From: JBJXHB01 sp046160725
GTDB lineage: Bacteria; Pseudomonadota; Gammaproteobacteria; Burkholderiales; Burkholderiaceae_C
Direction: 5' to 3'
Assembly: GCA_046160725.1 (NCBI GenBank)
Contig: JBJXHB010000556.1
Span: forward strand, 1 to 10,347
Length of the DNA stretch: 10,347 bases
Below the pieces are notes generated by a model. The model worked only from the letters and a program-made list of their open reading frames with translations. It was not told the origin of the DNA and made no database searches. The position numbers were made by a program, and so were the translations under genes. Shown piece by piece: positions 1 to 5,738 of this stretch. Every line of letters begins with the position of its first letter. The stretch's first letter is position 1.

Positions 1-436
1 CCACCAGGCGCTGCATGCCGGACAGCGTGTCGCCCAGCGGTACCTCACCGCGCCAGTGCAACAGGTAGGCGTCGATGCGGTCGATGCCCAGCCGGCGCAG
101 GCTGGCCTCGCAGGCGCGCTGCAGGGCCGCGCCGCCGGCGTTGTGCGGGTAGACCTTGCTGACGATGACCACGTCGTCGCGCCGCAGGTCGCCGGCGCGC
201 ACCGCATCGGCCAGCGCCTGCCCCACCACGCTCTCGGCGCCGCCGTCGGCATACATCTCCGCGGTGTCGATCAGGCGCCAGCCGATCTCGAAGGCGCGGC
301 GCAGCGCTGCCACCTCGGCCGCCCGGGTGCCGACGGCCTCGCCATAGCGCCAGGTGCCCAGGCCCAGCGCCGGCCAGGCTGTGCCGTCGGGCAGCAGAAC
401 GGTGCGCGGTTGGACAGCGGTGCGGTCGGTCGACAT
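1..436 (-). CDS. Aldo/keto reductase, YeaE-like (partial, C-terminus beyond window edge)
   Basis: NAD(P)H-dependent aldo/keto reductase of the E. coli YeaE type (methylglyoxal/aldehyde reductase), a soluble TIM-barrel enzyme. Only the first 145 residues are present; the frame is open to base 1. The start is ATG 436, giving MSTDRTAVQP. The N-terminal part carries the family signature: LGLGTW near residue 24, IDTAEMYADGGAE (56-68, catalytic Asp57 and Tyr62), VSKVYP with the catalytic Lys94, and YLLHW with His127, so the whole AKR tetrad is intact. The stretches EVAALR, DTAEMYADGGAE and ACEASLRRL closely resemble YeaE from memory of that sequence. It lies 42 nt downstream of speB on the same strand and is probably the third gene of an EamA-speB-AKR operon. 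No clear Shine-Dalgarno precedes it. The natural substrate cannot be read from the sequence; aldehydes from amine catabolism would suit the context, but that is inference. Confidence 0.9.
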   Translation of the reverse strand, partial: MSTDRTAVQPRTVLLPDGTAWPALGLGTWRYGEAVGTRAAEVAALRRAFEIGWRLIDTAEMYADGGAESVVGQALADAVRAGDLRRDDVVIVSKVYPHNAGGAALQRACEASLRRLGIDRIDAYLLHWRGEVPLGDTLSGMQRLV

Positions 437-478
437 GGTTTGGAAACTCAGATGCGGATGATGGCGCTTGGCCCGGCC

Positions 479-1438
479 TCAGCGCCGGACGGGCGCCATG
501 GCGCGCAGGCACAGCAGCTCCGCCGCCACCTGGGCCGCCGCCAATGCGGTGATCTCGGCATGGTCGAAGGGCGGTGCCACCTCGACCACGTCCATGCCGA
601 CCAGCCGGATGCCGGCCAGCCCGCGCAGGATGCCCAGGGCCTGGGCGCTGCTCAGGCCGCCGGCCACCGGCGTGCCGGTGCCGGGCGCGAAGGCCGGGTC
701 CAGCGCGTCGATGTCGAAGGTCAGGTAGACCGGGTCGTCGGCCACGCGCTCGCGGATCAGCTCGGCCACGGCCTGCGGCCGCAGGTTGTGCACCTCGTCC
801 GCGCCGACCACGGTGAAGCCCATGAAGTCGTCGTTCCAGGTCCGGATGCCCACCTGCACCGACCGGCGCGGGTCGATCAGGCCCTCCTTGACCGCCTTGT
901 AAAACATGGTGCCGTGGTTCAGCGAATGCGGCTCGTCGTCCGGCCAGGTGTCGCAATGCGCGTCGAAGTGGATCAACGCCAGCGGCGCACCATGGCGTTG
1001 GGCATGGGCCCGCAGCAGCGGCAGCGTGACGAAGTGGTCACCGCCCAGGCTGAGCAGGGTGGCACCGGCATCGACCACGCGGCGGGCATGGGCCTCGATG
1101 GCGGCGGCGGCGGTCTCGGGCCGGTGCAGGTCGAGCGGGCAGTCGCCGATGTCGACCACCCGCAGCCGGTCGCAGGGGCCGAAGCCCCAGGGATGCAGCT
1201 TCTCGTTGAGCTGCACTGAAGCCGCCCGCACCGCCGCCGGCCCGAGCCGCGCGCCCGGCCGGAACGTGGTGGCAATGTCGAGCGGGATACCGGTGACGGC
1301 CACATCGACGCCGGCCAGGTCTCGGGTGTAGCGCCGCCGCATGAACGACAGCACGCCGCCGAAGGTGTTCTCCTGCTCGTAGCCCAGGTCGTCTGCGCGT
1401 TGTATGGCCAGGTCGGTCGGTTTCATGGTGTCGCTCAT
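479..1438 (-). CDS. speB: Agmatinase (agmatine ureohydrolase)
   Basis: Hydrolyses agmatine to putrescine and urea in the cytoplasm; a binuclear-manganese ureohydrolase of the arginase/agmatinase family. 319 aa against about 306 in E. coli SpeB. All metal ligands are visible: GGDH (132-135), DAHCD (159-163) and FDIDALDP (241-248, Asp242 and Asp244). Other strong SpeB matches are GTMFY (176-180), KEGLIDP (184-190), SVQVGIRT (193-200) and DVVEVAP (283-289). The start is ATG 1438, whose ATGA overlaps the TGA stop of the upstream EamA transporter; no Shine-Dalgarno is seen, so translation is probably coupled. A longer open frame upstream lies over the transporter gene in another frame and is not coding. 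Relatives in the family hydrolyse guanidinobutyrate or guanidine, but the resemblance to E. coli SpeB along the whole length makes agmatinase the best call. Confidence 0.95.
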   Translation of the reverse strand: MSDTMKPTDLAIQRADDLGYEQENTFGGVLSFMRRRYTRDLAGVDVAVTGIPLDIATTFRPGARLGPAAVRAASVQLNEKLHPWGFGPCDRLRVVDIGDCPLDLHRPETAAAAIEAHARRVVDAGATLLSLGGDHFVTLPLLRAHAQRHGAPLALIHFDAHCDTWPDDEPHSLNHGTMFYKAVKEGLIDPRRSVQVGIRTWNDDFMGFTVVGADEVHNLRPQAVAELIRERVADDPVYLTFDIDALDPAFAPGTGTPVAGGLSSAQALGILRGLAGIRLVGMDVVEVAPPFDHAEITALAAAQVAAELLCLRAMAPVRR

Positions 1439-2373
1439 CGCGATGATGTCGTCGAGGATGGTGAAGATGTCGCCGGGCGTCCGCGGGCCCACAGCGCCAG
1501 GCCGATGCCGCCCAGGATGGCGACGGAGGCGCCCAGCAGGCGCAGGCCAGGCTGCTCGCCCAGCCACAGCAGGCCGCCGAGCGCGGCGATGGCGGGCACC
1601 GACAGCTGCACCACCGCGCCGCGCAGCGCACCCAGCGCCGGCAGCGCGGCGTACCACAGCGCATAGCCCAGGCCGGAGGTGATGGCGCCAGAGACCAGGG
1701 CCAGCAGCGCGCCCGGCGGGTCCCAGCGCGCCTGGTCCAGTGTCAGCAGGCTCAGGCCGATGGCCAGAGGCAGCGACCAGACGAAGTTGGAGGCGGTGGC
1801 CGCCAGCGGCTGAGCTACGCCACGGCCGCGCAGCGAGTACACGCCCCAGGCCAGGCCGGCCAGACCCATCAGCACGGCGCCACCCACATGCGGCGCGCCG
1901 ACTCCCGGCCAGACCAGCGCGGCCAGCCCCGCCACCGCGAGCGACGCACCGCACCAGGCCAGTGGCGGCCAATGCTCCCCTGCCCGCAGGCCGACCACGA
2001 ACATGGTCACCTGCACCGATCCAAAGAGCACCAGCGCGCCCGTGCCGGCGTCCAGCCAGCGGTAGGCAAACGAGAACGCGGCGCAGTAGGCAAACAGCAT
2101 GGCCGCGGCCAGCAAGTCGCGCCGGGCTGTGGCCAGCCTGTCGCGCCGTGCCGCCGCAGGACCGGCACCACCGGCCCGCCGCACCCGCAGGATCAACCCC
2201 AGCGCCAGCGCGCCGGCGCCCAGGCGGATGCTGGCAAAACTGGCCGCGTCGATGGTGGTGTCCTGCAGCGCCGCGCGGGTCAGCAGGGAGTTGCCCGCAA
2301 AGGCCAGCATCGCCAGCGCCGTCAGGACAGGCAGGCGCCAGGTGGCGACAGACAGGATGGCAGCGGCGGTCAT
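1435..2373 (-). CDS. EamA/DMT-superfamily inner-membrane transporter
   Basis: Predicted drug/metabolite-transporter (EamA, RhaT/YdcZ-like) permease of 312 aa with about ten hydrophobic helices arranged as two five-helix repeats, the usual size and plan for the family. Visible features: an N-terminal helix with FAGNSLLTRAAL (about 25-36), an Arg-rich cytoplasmic loop (about 63-86), ALVLFGSVQVTMFVVG in the first repeat, and ATASNFVWSLP starting the second. The last helix is followed by a short hydrophilic Ser/Thr-rich tail, where the gene overlaps the start of speB (stop TGA 1437-1435). The start is ATG 2373, with no convincing Shine-Dalgarno. Such proteins export amino acids, amines or related metabolites. 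Coupling to speB suggests a substrate linked to agmatine or putrescine, but nothing in the sequence fixes it. Confidence 0.88.
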   Translation of the reverse strand: MTAAAILSVATWRLPVLTALAMLAFAGNSLLTRAALQDTTIDAASFASIRLGAGALALGLILRVRRAGGAGPAAARRDRLATARRDLLAAAMLFAYCAAFSFAYRWLDAGTGALVLFGSVQVTMFVVGLRAGEHWPPLAWCGASLAVAGLAALVWPGVGAPHVGGAVLMGLAGLAWGVYSLRGRGVAQPLAATASNFVWSLPLAIGLSLLTLDQARWDPPGALLALVSGAITSGLGYALWYAALPALGALRGAVVQLSVPAIAALGGLLWLGEQPGLRLLGASVAILGGIGLALWARGRPATSSPSSTTSSR

Positions 2374-2523
2374 GCGATGGGCGAAACGGGCATGCTATCC
2401 GGCAGGACGCCAGAGCCGCACCGGCGTTGCCACCGGCCACCGGATCGAGGGGTGGGTACAGACCGCACACCGGGCCCCGGGCGCGCTATGCTGCCGGCAC
2501 CCCACCGCCCCGAAGGAGCCGTA
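2374..2523. promoter_or_regulatory. Divergent intergenic region between the EamA transporter and the Mpo1-like gene
   Basis: This 150-bp gap must hold promoters for the leftward EamA-speB-AKR operon and the rightward Mpo1-like gene. A weak plus-strand -10-like hexamer (TATGCT, 2487-2492) has no good -35 at 17 bp. On the minus strand TAGCAT lies upstream of the EamA start, also without a clear -35. I see no strong operator repeat or riboswitch-like fold. The assignment rests on gene orientation, not on clear promoter motifs. Confidence 0.35.
2513..2518 (+). promoter_or_regulatory. Ribosome binding site of the Mpo1-like gene
   Basis: AAGGAG, 5 nt before ATG 2524. It is a near-consensus Shine-Dalgarno and supports that start. 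It is one of few strong ones in the window, where most genes rely on overlap coupling. Confidence 0.75.
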
Positions 2524-3069
2524 ATGGCTGCCAGCGCCTTCCGACCTGCCAACGAGTTGCTCGTGCAGTACGCGCAGTACCACCGCGACCGCCGCAACAT
2601 CGTCACCCACTTCATCGGCATACCGTTGATCGTGTATGCCATCGGCGTGCTGCTGGCGCGGCCGACCATGGCCGTGGGCGGCATGGCGGTCAGCCTGGCC
2701 TGGGCGGTGTGGGCGCTGTCGACGCTGTGGTACCTCAGCCGTGGCGAGTTCCTGCTCGGGCTGGCCACCGCGCTGGTGAACGGCGTGCTGATTGCACTGG
2801 CCCATCCACTGGCCGCAGGCAGCGTCGGCGCCTGGCTGGCCTGGGGCGTCGGCCTGTTCGTGCTGGGCTGGGTGATCCAGTTCGTCGGCCACTACTACGA
2901 GGGCCGCAAGCCGGCGTTCGTCGATGACATCGTGGGCCTGCTGGTGGGGCCGATGTTCGTGGTGGCGGAGTGGTTGTTCGCCGCCGGCTGGGGCCGCCCG
3001 CTGCTGGCCGAGATCGAACAGCGCGCCGGCCCGACCATGCTGCGCGACCTGGCCCAGCCGGCGCGCTGA
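2524..3069 (+). CDS. DUF962/Mpo1-like (YGL010w-like) membrane protein
   Basis: 181-aa polytopic membrane protein of the Mpo1-like (DUF962) family. The yeast member Mpo1 is an Fe(II)-dependent dioxygenase for alpha-oxidation of 2-hydroxy fatty acids; bacterial members are mostly uncharacterised. The family hallmarks are visible: YHRDRRN (19-25) followed by THFIGIP (28-34), and GHYYEGRKPAF (122-132). His20, His29 and His123 are candidate metal ligands. Four or five hydrophobic segments cover about 30-46, 49-71, 76-97, 103-123 and 134-155. The start ATG 2524 has a good Shine-Dalgarno. It is the only plus-strand gene in the window and stands alone: divergent from the EamA operon, and ending 8 bp from the convergent end of the selenium operon. 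It has no evident link to either neighbour. A role in lipid turnover is inferred from the family only. Confidence 0.85.
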   Translation: MAASAFRPANELLVQYAQYHRDRRNIVTHFIGIPLIVYAIGVLLARPTMAVGGMAVSLAWAVWALSTLWYLSRGEFLLGLATALVNGVLIALAHPLAAGSVGAWLAWGVGLFVLGWVIQFVGHYYEGRKPAFVDDIVGLLVGPMFVVAEWLFAAGWGRPLLAEIEQRAGPTMLRDLAQPAR

Positions 3070-3077
3070 CGAAGCGC

Positions 3078-3692
3078 CTAACCCCAGTCGCCGATCACAT
3101 CCCCGGGTGCGGCCTTTTCATGGCCGCGCTGCGGCACGGCGCCGGCCGGGCTGCCCAGCGCCAGCCAGCCCACGAGGGTCTCGCCGGGCCGGCAGAACGC
3201 GGCCTGCACCGCCGGGTCGCGGACCTTGGCGCCGCTGAGCATCTTGCCGCCGTAGCCCAGCGCATGGGCGGCCTGCATGAAACCACCCAGCGCCGCGCCC
3301 ACCGCGACCCATTGCTCATGGGCCGGCACGATGGGATGGCCCATGTCGATGCGGGCCAGCAGGGCGACCGTGACCGGGGCCCGCAACGCCCGCTGCGCGT
3401 CAAGCTGGGCACCGGCATCGTCCTTGCCGGCACGGCGCGCCGCGGTCTCGAACAGCTGCGCCAGACGATCGCGCGCGGCGCCGCGCACCACCACGAACCG
3501 GTAGGGCACCAGCTCGGCATGGTCCGGCGCCCGCAGCGCGGCGCGGGCCATCAGGGCCAGGGCCGCGTCATCGGGCCCAGGCTCCAGAAGATGCCGGGGC
3601 CCGAGCGAGCGCCGTTGCAACTGCACCGCCAGCGCCGGCGGCAGCCCGGCGCCGGGCGCCGGGTCGTCGCGTTCGGCAGCGTCACCGGCCAT
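3078..3692 (-). CDS. Nitroreductase-family flavoprotein, YdjA-like
   Basis: Predicted FMN-dependent NAD(P)H oxidoreductase of the nitroreductase superfamily, minimal YdjA subtype; 204 aa (E. coli YdjA is about 183 aa). Family features: RRS (27-29, usual FMN phosphate contact), RAPDHAELVPYRF (54-66, matching the YdjA RAPDH block), RAPVTVALLA (104-113), HEQW (125-128), AAHALGYGGK (141-150, late flavin-binding region) and VGWLALGSP (174-182). The start ATG 3692 follows the mobA TGA after 2 nt, so it is the last gene of the operon; the stop is TAG. The N-terminal 20 residues are Ala/Pro-rich and may include non-conserved extension. E. coli ydjA neighbours selD, the selenophosphate synthase gene, so this is a second context pairing the family with selenium genes. 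The substrate is unknown. No hairpin-plus-T-tract terminator is seen after it. Confidence 0.87.
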   Translation of the reverse strand: MAGDAAERDDPAPGAGLPPALAVQLQRRSLGPRHLLEPGPDDAALALMARAALRAPDHAELVPYRFVVVRGAARDRLAQLFETAARRAGKDDAGAQLDAQRALRAPVTVALLARIDMGHPIVPAHEQWVAVGAALGGFMQAAHALGYGGKMLSGAKVRDPAVQAAFCRPGETLVGWLALGSPAGAVPQRGHEKAAPGDVIGDWG

Positions 3693-3694
3693 GC

Positions 3695-4330
3695 TCAGCG
3701 GTCCTGCAACGCCGCCAGGTCGTCTGGTGTGTTGACGTTGAAGAACGCCGCCGCGTCCGAGAAGGGCACCAGCACCTGGCGCCGCGTCGAAGTCCAGCGG
3801 TCGATCTTGCGGCCGCCCGCGGCCAGCTCCTGCTCCAGGCTGTCGCGCAGCGTGGCCCTGAGCAGGCAGAACACCGGCTGCGGGCGCGGCGGCGCACCCG
3901 CCGATGCATCGTCCGGCGCGGTGGCCATGGCCACCTCGGCATCGGCCTCGGAGGCGGCGCGGGCCAGCCGTGCCACCAGGTCGGTCGGGAACAGCGGCGT
4001 GTCGCACGGCACTGTCACCAGCCAGGGCGTGCTGCAGTGGCGCAGGCCGGCCAGGAAGCCCGCCAGCGGGCCGGCGAAGCTGCCGTCCGCATCCGGCCAG
4101 ACCGGCACACCGAAGCCGGCGTAGATCTCGGCATGCCGGTTGGCATTGATCATCAGCTGGCCGACCTGGGGCATCAGCCGGCGCAGCACATGGCCGGCCA
4201 GCGGCTGGCCGCGCCAAGGCTGCAAGCCCTTGTCCACGCCGCCCAGGCGGCTGCCGCGGCCGCCGGCCAGCAACAGCCCGGTGATCTGCTCGGCGCGTAT
4301 CGGTGTCGTCATGCTTGTTGTCACCGGCAT
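3695..4330 (-). CDS. mobA: Molybdenum cofactor guanylyltransferase MobA
   Basis: Transfers GMP from GTP to Mo-molybdopterin, giving the MGD form needed by bis-MGD enzymes such as formate dehydrogenase; cytoplasmic. 211 aa, against about 194 in E. coli. Motifs: LLLAGGRGSRLGGVDKG (19-35, nucleotide-binding loop with the family GGxDK), NANRH (62-66), GPLAG (87-91), VPCDTP (107-112, Mg/GTP site) and FNVNTPDDL (197-205). The chosen start ATG 4330 shares its A with the stop of the upstream dsrE-like gene (TGATG), a classic coupling arrangement. An internal ATG at 4312 would give a length closer to E. coli but has no Shine-Dalgarno either. Placement in a selenium/formate dehydrogenase operon fits its job exactly. 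MocA (CTP) is a related enzyme, but the PCDTP and NVNTP motifs favour MobA. Confidence 0.93.
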   Translation of the reverse strand: MPVTTSMTTPIRAEQITGLLLAGGRGSRLGGVDKGLQPWRGQPLAGHVLRRLMPQVGQLMINANRHAEIYAGFGVPVWPDADGSFAGPLAGFLAGLRHCSTPWLVTVPCDTPLFPTDLVARLARAASEADAEVAMATAPDDASAGAPPRPQPVFCLLRATLRDSLEQELAAGGRKIDRWTSTRRQVLVPFSDAAAFFNVNTPDDLAALQDR

Positions 4331-4722
4331 CAGTAGACCAGCACGCGCCAGCCCGGGTCGGCAGCGCGGGCCATGAACTGCACCGCGCCGCCGTGGCCGG
4401 CGCATTCGGCAATCAGGCCATCGCGGGCCAGCCCGTTGGCATGCAGGGCATCGGTGCAGGCCAGCAGCCGGGCGCCGTGGGCATGGGCCTCGCGCAGGGC
4501 GTCGCCAATCGTCTTGTCATGGTGCGGGCTGGCACGCAACGCGTCGGCCACGCCCGGCTGCAGCAGCAGCACCGAGCGAGCCGTGAAGTACAGCTCCACC
4601 TGCAGGTCCATGGCCGCGGCCGCCGCGGCATGGAACAGCGGCGTGGCCAGCCGATGCGGTGCTTCGGGCTCGCAGGCCCACAGCGCGATGGCAATGCCGC
4701 TGATGCCCGGCGCAGCCATCAT
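4330..4722 (-). CDS. DsrE/DsrF-like small protein
   Basis: 130-aa soluble protein resembling the DsrE/YchN fold family, whose members include sulfur carriers and partners in sulfur relays (DsrEFH, TusBCD). The N-terminal beta strand is ISGIAIALWAC (7-17), followed by MDLQVELYFTARSV (38-51), ALREAHAHGARLLAC (75-89), and a C-terminal block with AGHGGAVQFMARA (108-120) ending in RVLVY. Three cysteines are present (17, 89, 107). Cys89 sits at the end of the third strand, roughly where active DsrE-type cysteines lie, but I cannot align it exactly. The start ATG 4722 overlaps the upstream TGA (ATGA); a second ATG follows at 4719. The stop overlaps the mobA start. A sulfur- or selenium-transfer role is inferred from family and context. 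It lacks the C-x-x-C and partner subunits that would make it a true DsrE. Confidence 0.72.
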   Translation of the reverse strand: MMAAPGISGIAIALWACEPEAPHRLATPLFHAAAAAAMDLQVELYFTARSVLLLQPGVADALRASPHHDKTIGDALREAHAHGARLLACTDALHANGLARDGLIAECAGHGGAVQFMARAADPGWRVLVY

Positions 4723-5144
4723 GCTTTGGCGTGACGCGCCTTCACTGCCTTGACCGAGGCCTGGACCATCCGCTCCAGCACTTTCAGGTCCACCTGCGCC
4801 AGTTTCTTGATGTAGAGGCAGGACGCGCCGTGGCGGTGCGGGCCCAGCGCCGCCAGCATGGCCTCATGCCCGTCGAAGCCGTCGACGAGGTAGACCACCA
4901 TCTCCTTGCCGCGGTTGGCAAAGCCCGTCAGCGGCCAGTCCCCGCTGCGGCCGGAGGCATAGGTGTAGGTGTAGGACCCGAAGCCGACGATGGATGGCCC
5001 CCACATCACAGGGTCGGCCCTGGTGGCCTTCTTCATCATGGTCACCAGCAGCGCCGCCTCGTCCCGGCGGAAGGCCGGCTCCATGGCGGCGATGAAACCG
5101 GGCACCGGCACATCGGTCGGCTTGGTCTTGGGTTCGGACGCCAT
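4719..5144 (-). CDS. DUF1801 (YdhG-like) domain protein
   Basis: 141-aa small soluble alpha/beta protein of the DUF1801 family, function unknown. Recognisable features: an N-terminal helical segment with AFRRDEAALLVTMMKKATRA (about 24-43), WGPSIVGFGSYTYTY (48-62, the conserved W/P-I-x-F/Y-G block), LTGFANRGKEMVVYLV (72-87, the second strand region), a single Cys109, and CLYIKKLAQVDLKVLERMV (109-127) near the C-terminus. The C-terminus is Lys/Ala-rich. AAGGAG at 5153-5158 lies 8 nt before ATG 5144 but only 2 nt before the in-frame ATG 5150, so 5144 is preferred. It is separated from the GcvH-like gene by 58 nt and coupled to the dsrE-like gene by ATGA. The family often occurs as stand-alone proteins, so its place in a Sec operon is unexplained. 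Confidence 0.82.
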   Translation of the reverse strand: MASEPKTKPTDVPVPGFIAAMEPAFRRDEAALLVTMMKKATRADPVMWGPSIVGFGSYTYTYASGRSGDWPLTGFANRGKEMVVYLVDGFDGHEAMLAALGPHRHGASCLYIKKLAQVDLKVLERMVQASVKAVKARHAKA

Positions 5145-5152
5145 CGTCATTG

Positions 5153-5158
5153 CTCCTT
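5153..5158 (-). promoter_or_regulatory. Ribosome binding site of the DUF1801 gene
   Basis: AAGGAG on the minus strand, 8 nt before ATG 5144 and 2 nt before ATG 5150. The spacing decides for the downstream start. A strong independent site here means this gene restarts translation rather than depending on the GcvH-like gene. Confidence 0.7.
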
Positions 5159-5175
5159 CGAAGTCAGTCTGCGGC

Positions 5176-5189
5176 CCGGATGAATCCGG
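5176..5189 (-). other. Small intercistronic inverted repeat
   Basis: CCGGA-TTCA-TCCGG on the transcribed strand, a 5-bp stem with a 4-nt loop between the GcvH-like stop and the DUF1801 ribosome binding site. There is no T-tract, so it is not an intrinsic terminator. It could be a minor mRNA hairpin or chance in GC-rich DNA. Confidence 0.25.
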
Positions 5190-5202
5190 CACCAGTGTCG
5201 GC

Positions 5203-5673
5203 TCACATCACCCCGTCGCCGGCAGCCCCGTCCGCCTGTTCGTCCCGATGCCGCTGCAGATGGATCGCCATGGCCGCCTGCACCGCGTCACCCGTCACCA
5301 GCCCGGCCGCGGCGCCGTGCCAGTCCTGCGGCCGCAGCCGCACCAGCCAGCCGTCATCGTAAGGCTGCAGATGCACCAGCTCGGGCTGCGCGGCCAGCAG
5401 CGGATTGACGGCCAGCACCGTGCCCGACAGCGGCGCCTTCACCGCCACGATGGCCTTGGCCAGCTCCACCACCGCCACCGAGCGGCCGCGCTCGACCACC
5501 TGCCCCACGTCCTTGGGCCGGCACATGTAGATCTCGCCCGACAGACCGATGCCCAGCGCCGTGATGCCGATGGTGACCAGGCCGTCCGCATCCAGCCGGG
5601 CCCAGGTCTGGTGCTCGATGTCGTAGTGCAGCGCCGGCGGGAACGCCAGCGTATGGACCGCCAGGTCAGCCAA
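5203..5673 (-). CDS. GcvH-like lipoyl-carrier protein
   Basis: 156-aa protein with the glycine-cleavage H-protein (lipoyl/biotinyl-like hammerhead) fold; canonical GcvH is about 129 aa. Matches in order: LHYDIEHQTWARLDADG (15-31), TIGIT (34-38), GLSGEIYM (43-50), VGQVVERG (56-63), VVELAKAIVAVKAPLSG (68-84) and VNPLLAAQPELV (89-100), then YDDGWL (105-110). Lys73 aligns with the lipoylated lysine of E. coli GcvH, though the usual ESVKA is ELAKA. About 25 polar residues extend the C-terminus. No GcvT or GcvP is nearby. The start is TTG 5673: GGAGG lies 6 nt upstream, whereas the longer frame (ATG 5784) would run through the tRNA-Sec gene. In a selenium/formate dehydrogenase operon it may be a repurposed lipoyl carrier, comparable in principle to LbpA of sulfur-oxidising Hdr systems; an ordinary second GcvH is the alternative. 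Confidence 0.85.
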   Translation of the reverse strand: MADLAVHTLAFPPALHYDIEHQTWARLDADGLVTIGITALGIGLSGEIYMCRPKDVGQVVERGRSVAVVELAKAIVAVKAPLSGTVLAVNPLLAAQPELVHLQPYDDGWLVRLRPQDWHGAAAGLVTGDAVQAAMAIHLQRHRDEQADGAAGDGVM

Positions 5674-5679
5674 GCGCCC

Positions 5680-5684
5680 CCTCC
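5680..5684 (-). promoter_or_regulatory. Ribosome binding site fixing the TTG start of the GcvH-like gene
   Basis: GGAGG within a run GGGGAGGGGG (5686-5677), 6 nt before TTG 5673. This is the only well-placed site between the tRNA 3' end and the conserved H-protein region, which has no usable ATG there. Confidence 0.65.
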
Positions 5685-5738
5685 CCGTCAAAGGACCATC
5701 GGGTGCGAGTGGCGCAGCAGCCCAGCGAGTGCCCGCGG

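Noticed and set aside
1439..2470. Large N-terminal extension fused to agmatinase
   Set aside because: It is another frame of the EamA gene. SpeB length and the ATGA overlap fit the start at 1438.
3070..3077. Bidirectional terminator between the convergent genes
   Set aside because: Only 8 bp separate the stops and I find no GC hairpin with T-tract there or just beyond.
5203..5205. TGA stops of the GcvH-like, dsrE-like and selB genes as possible selenocysteine codons
   Set aside because: Each falls at the normal family C-terminus; where I read on (GcvH-like 12 codons, dsrE-like 2 codons) the next stop comes quickly, and no SECIS-like hairpin follows directly.
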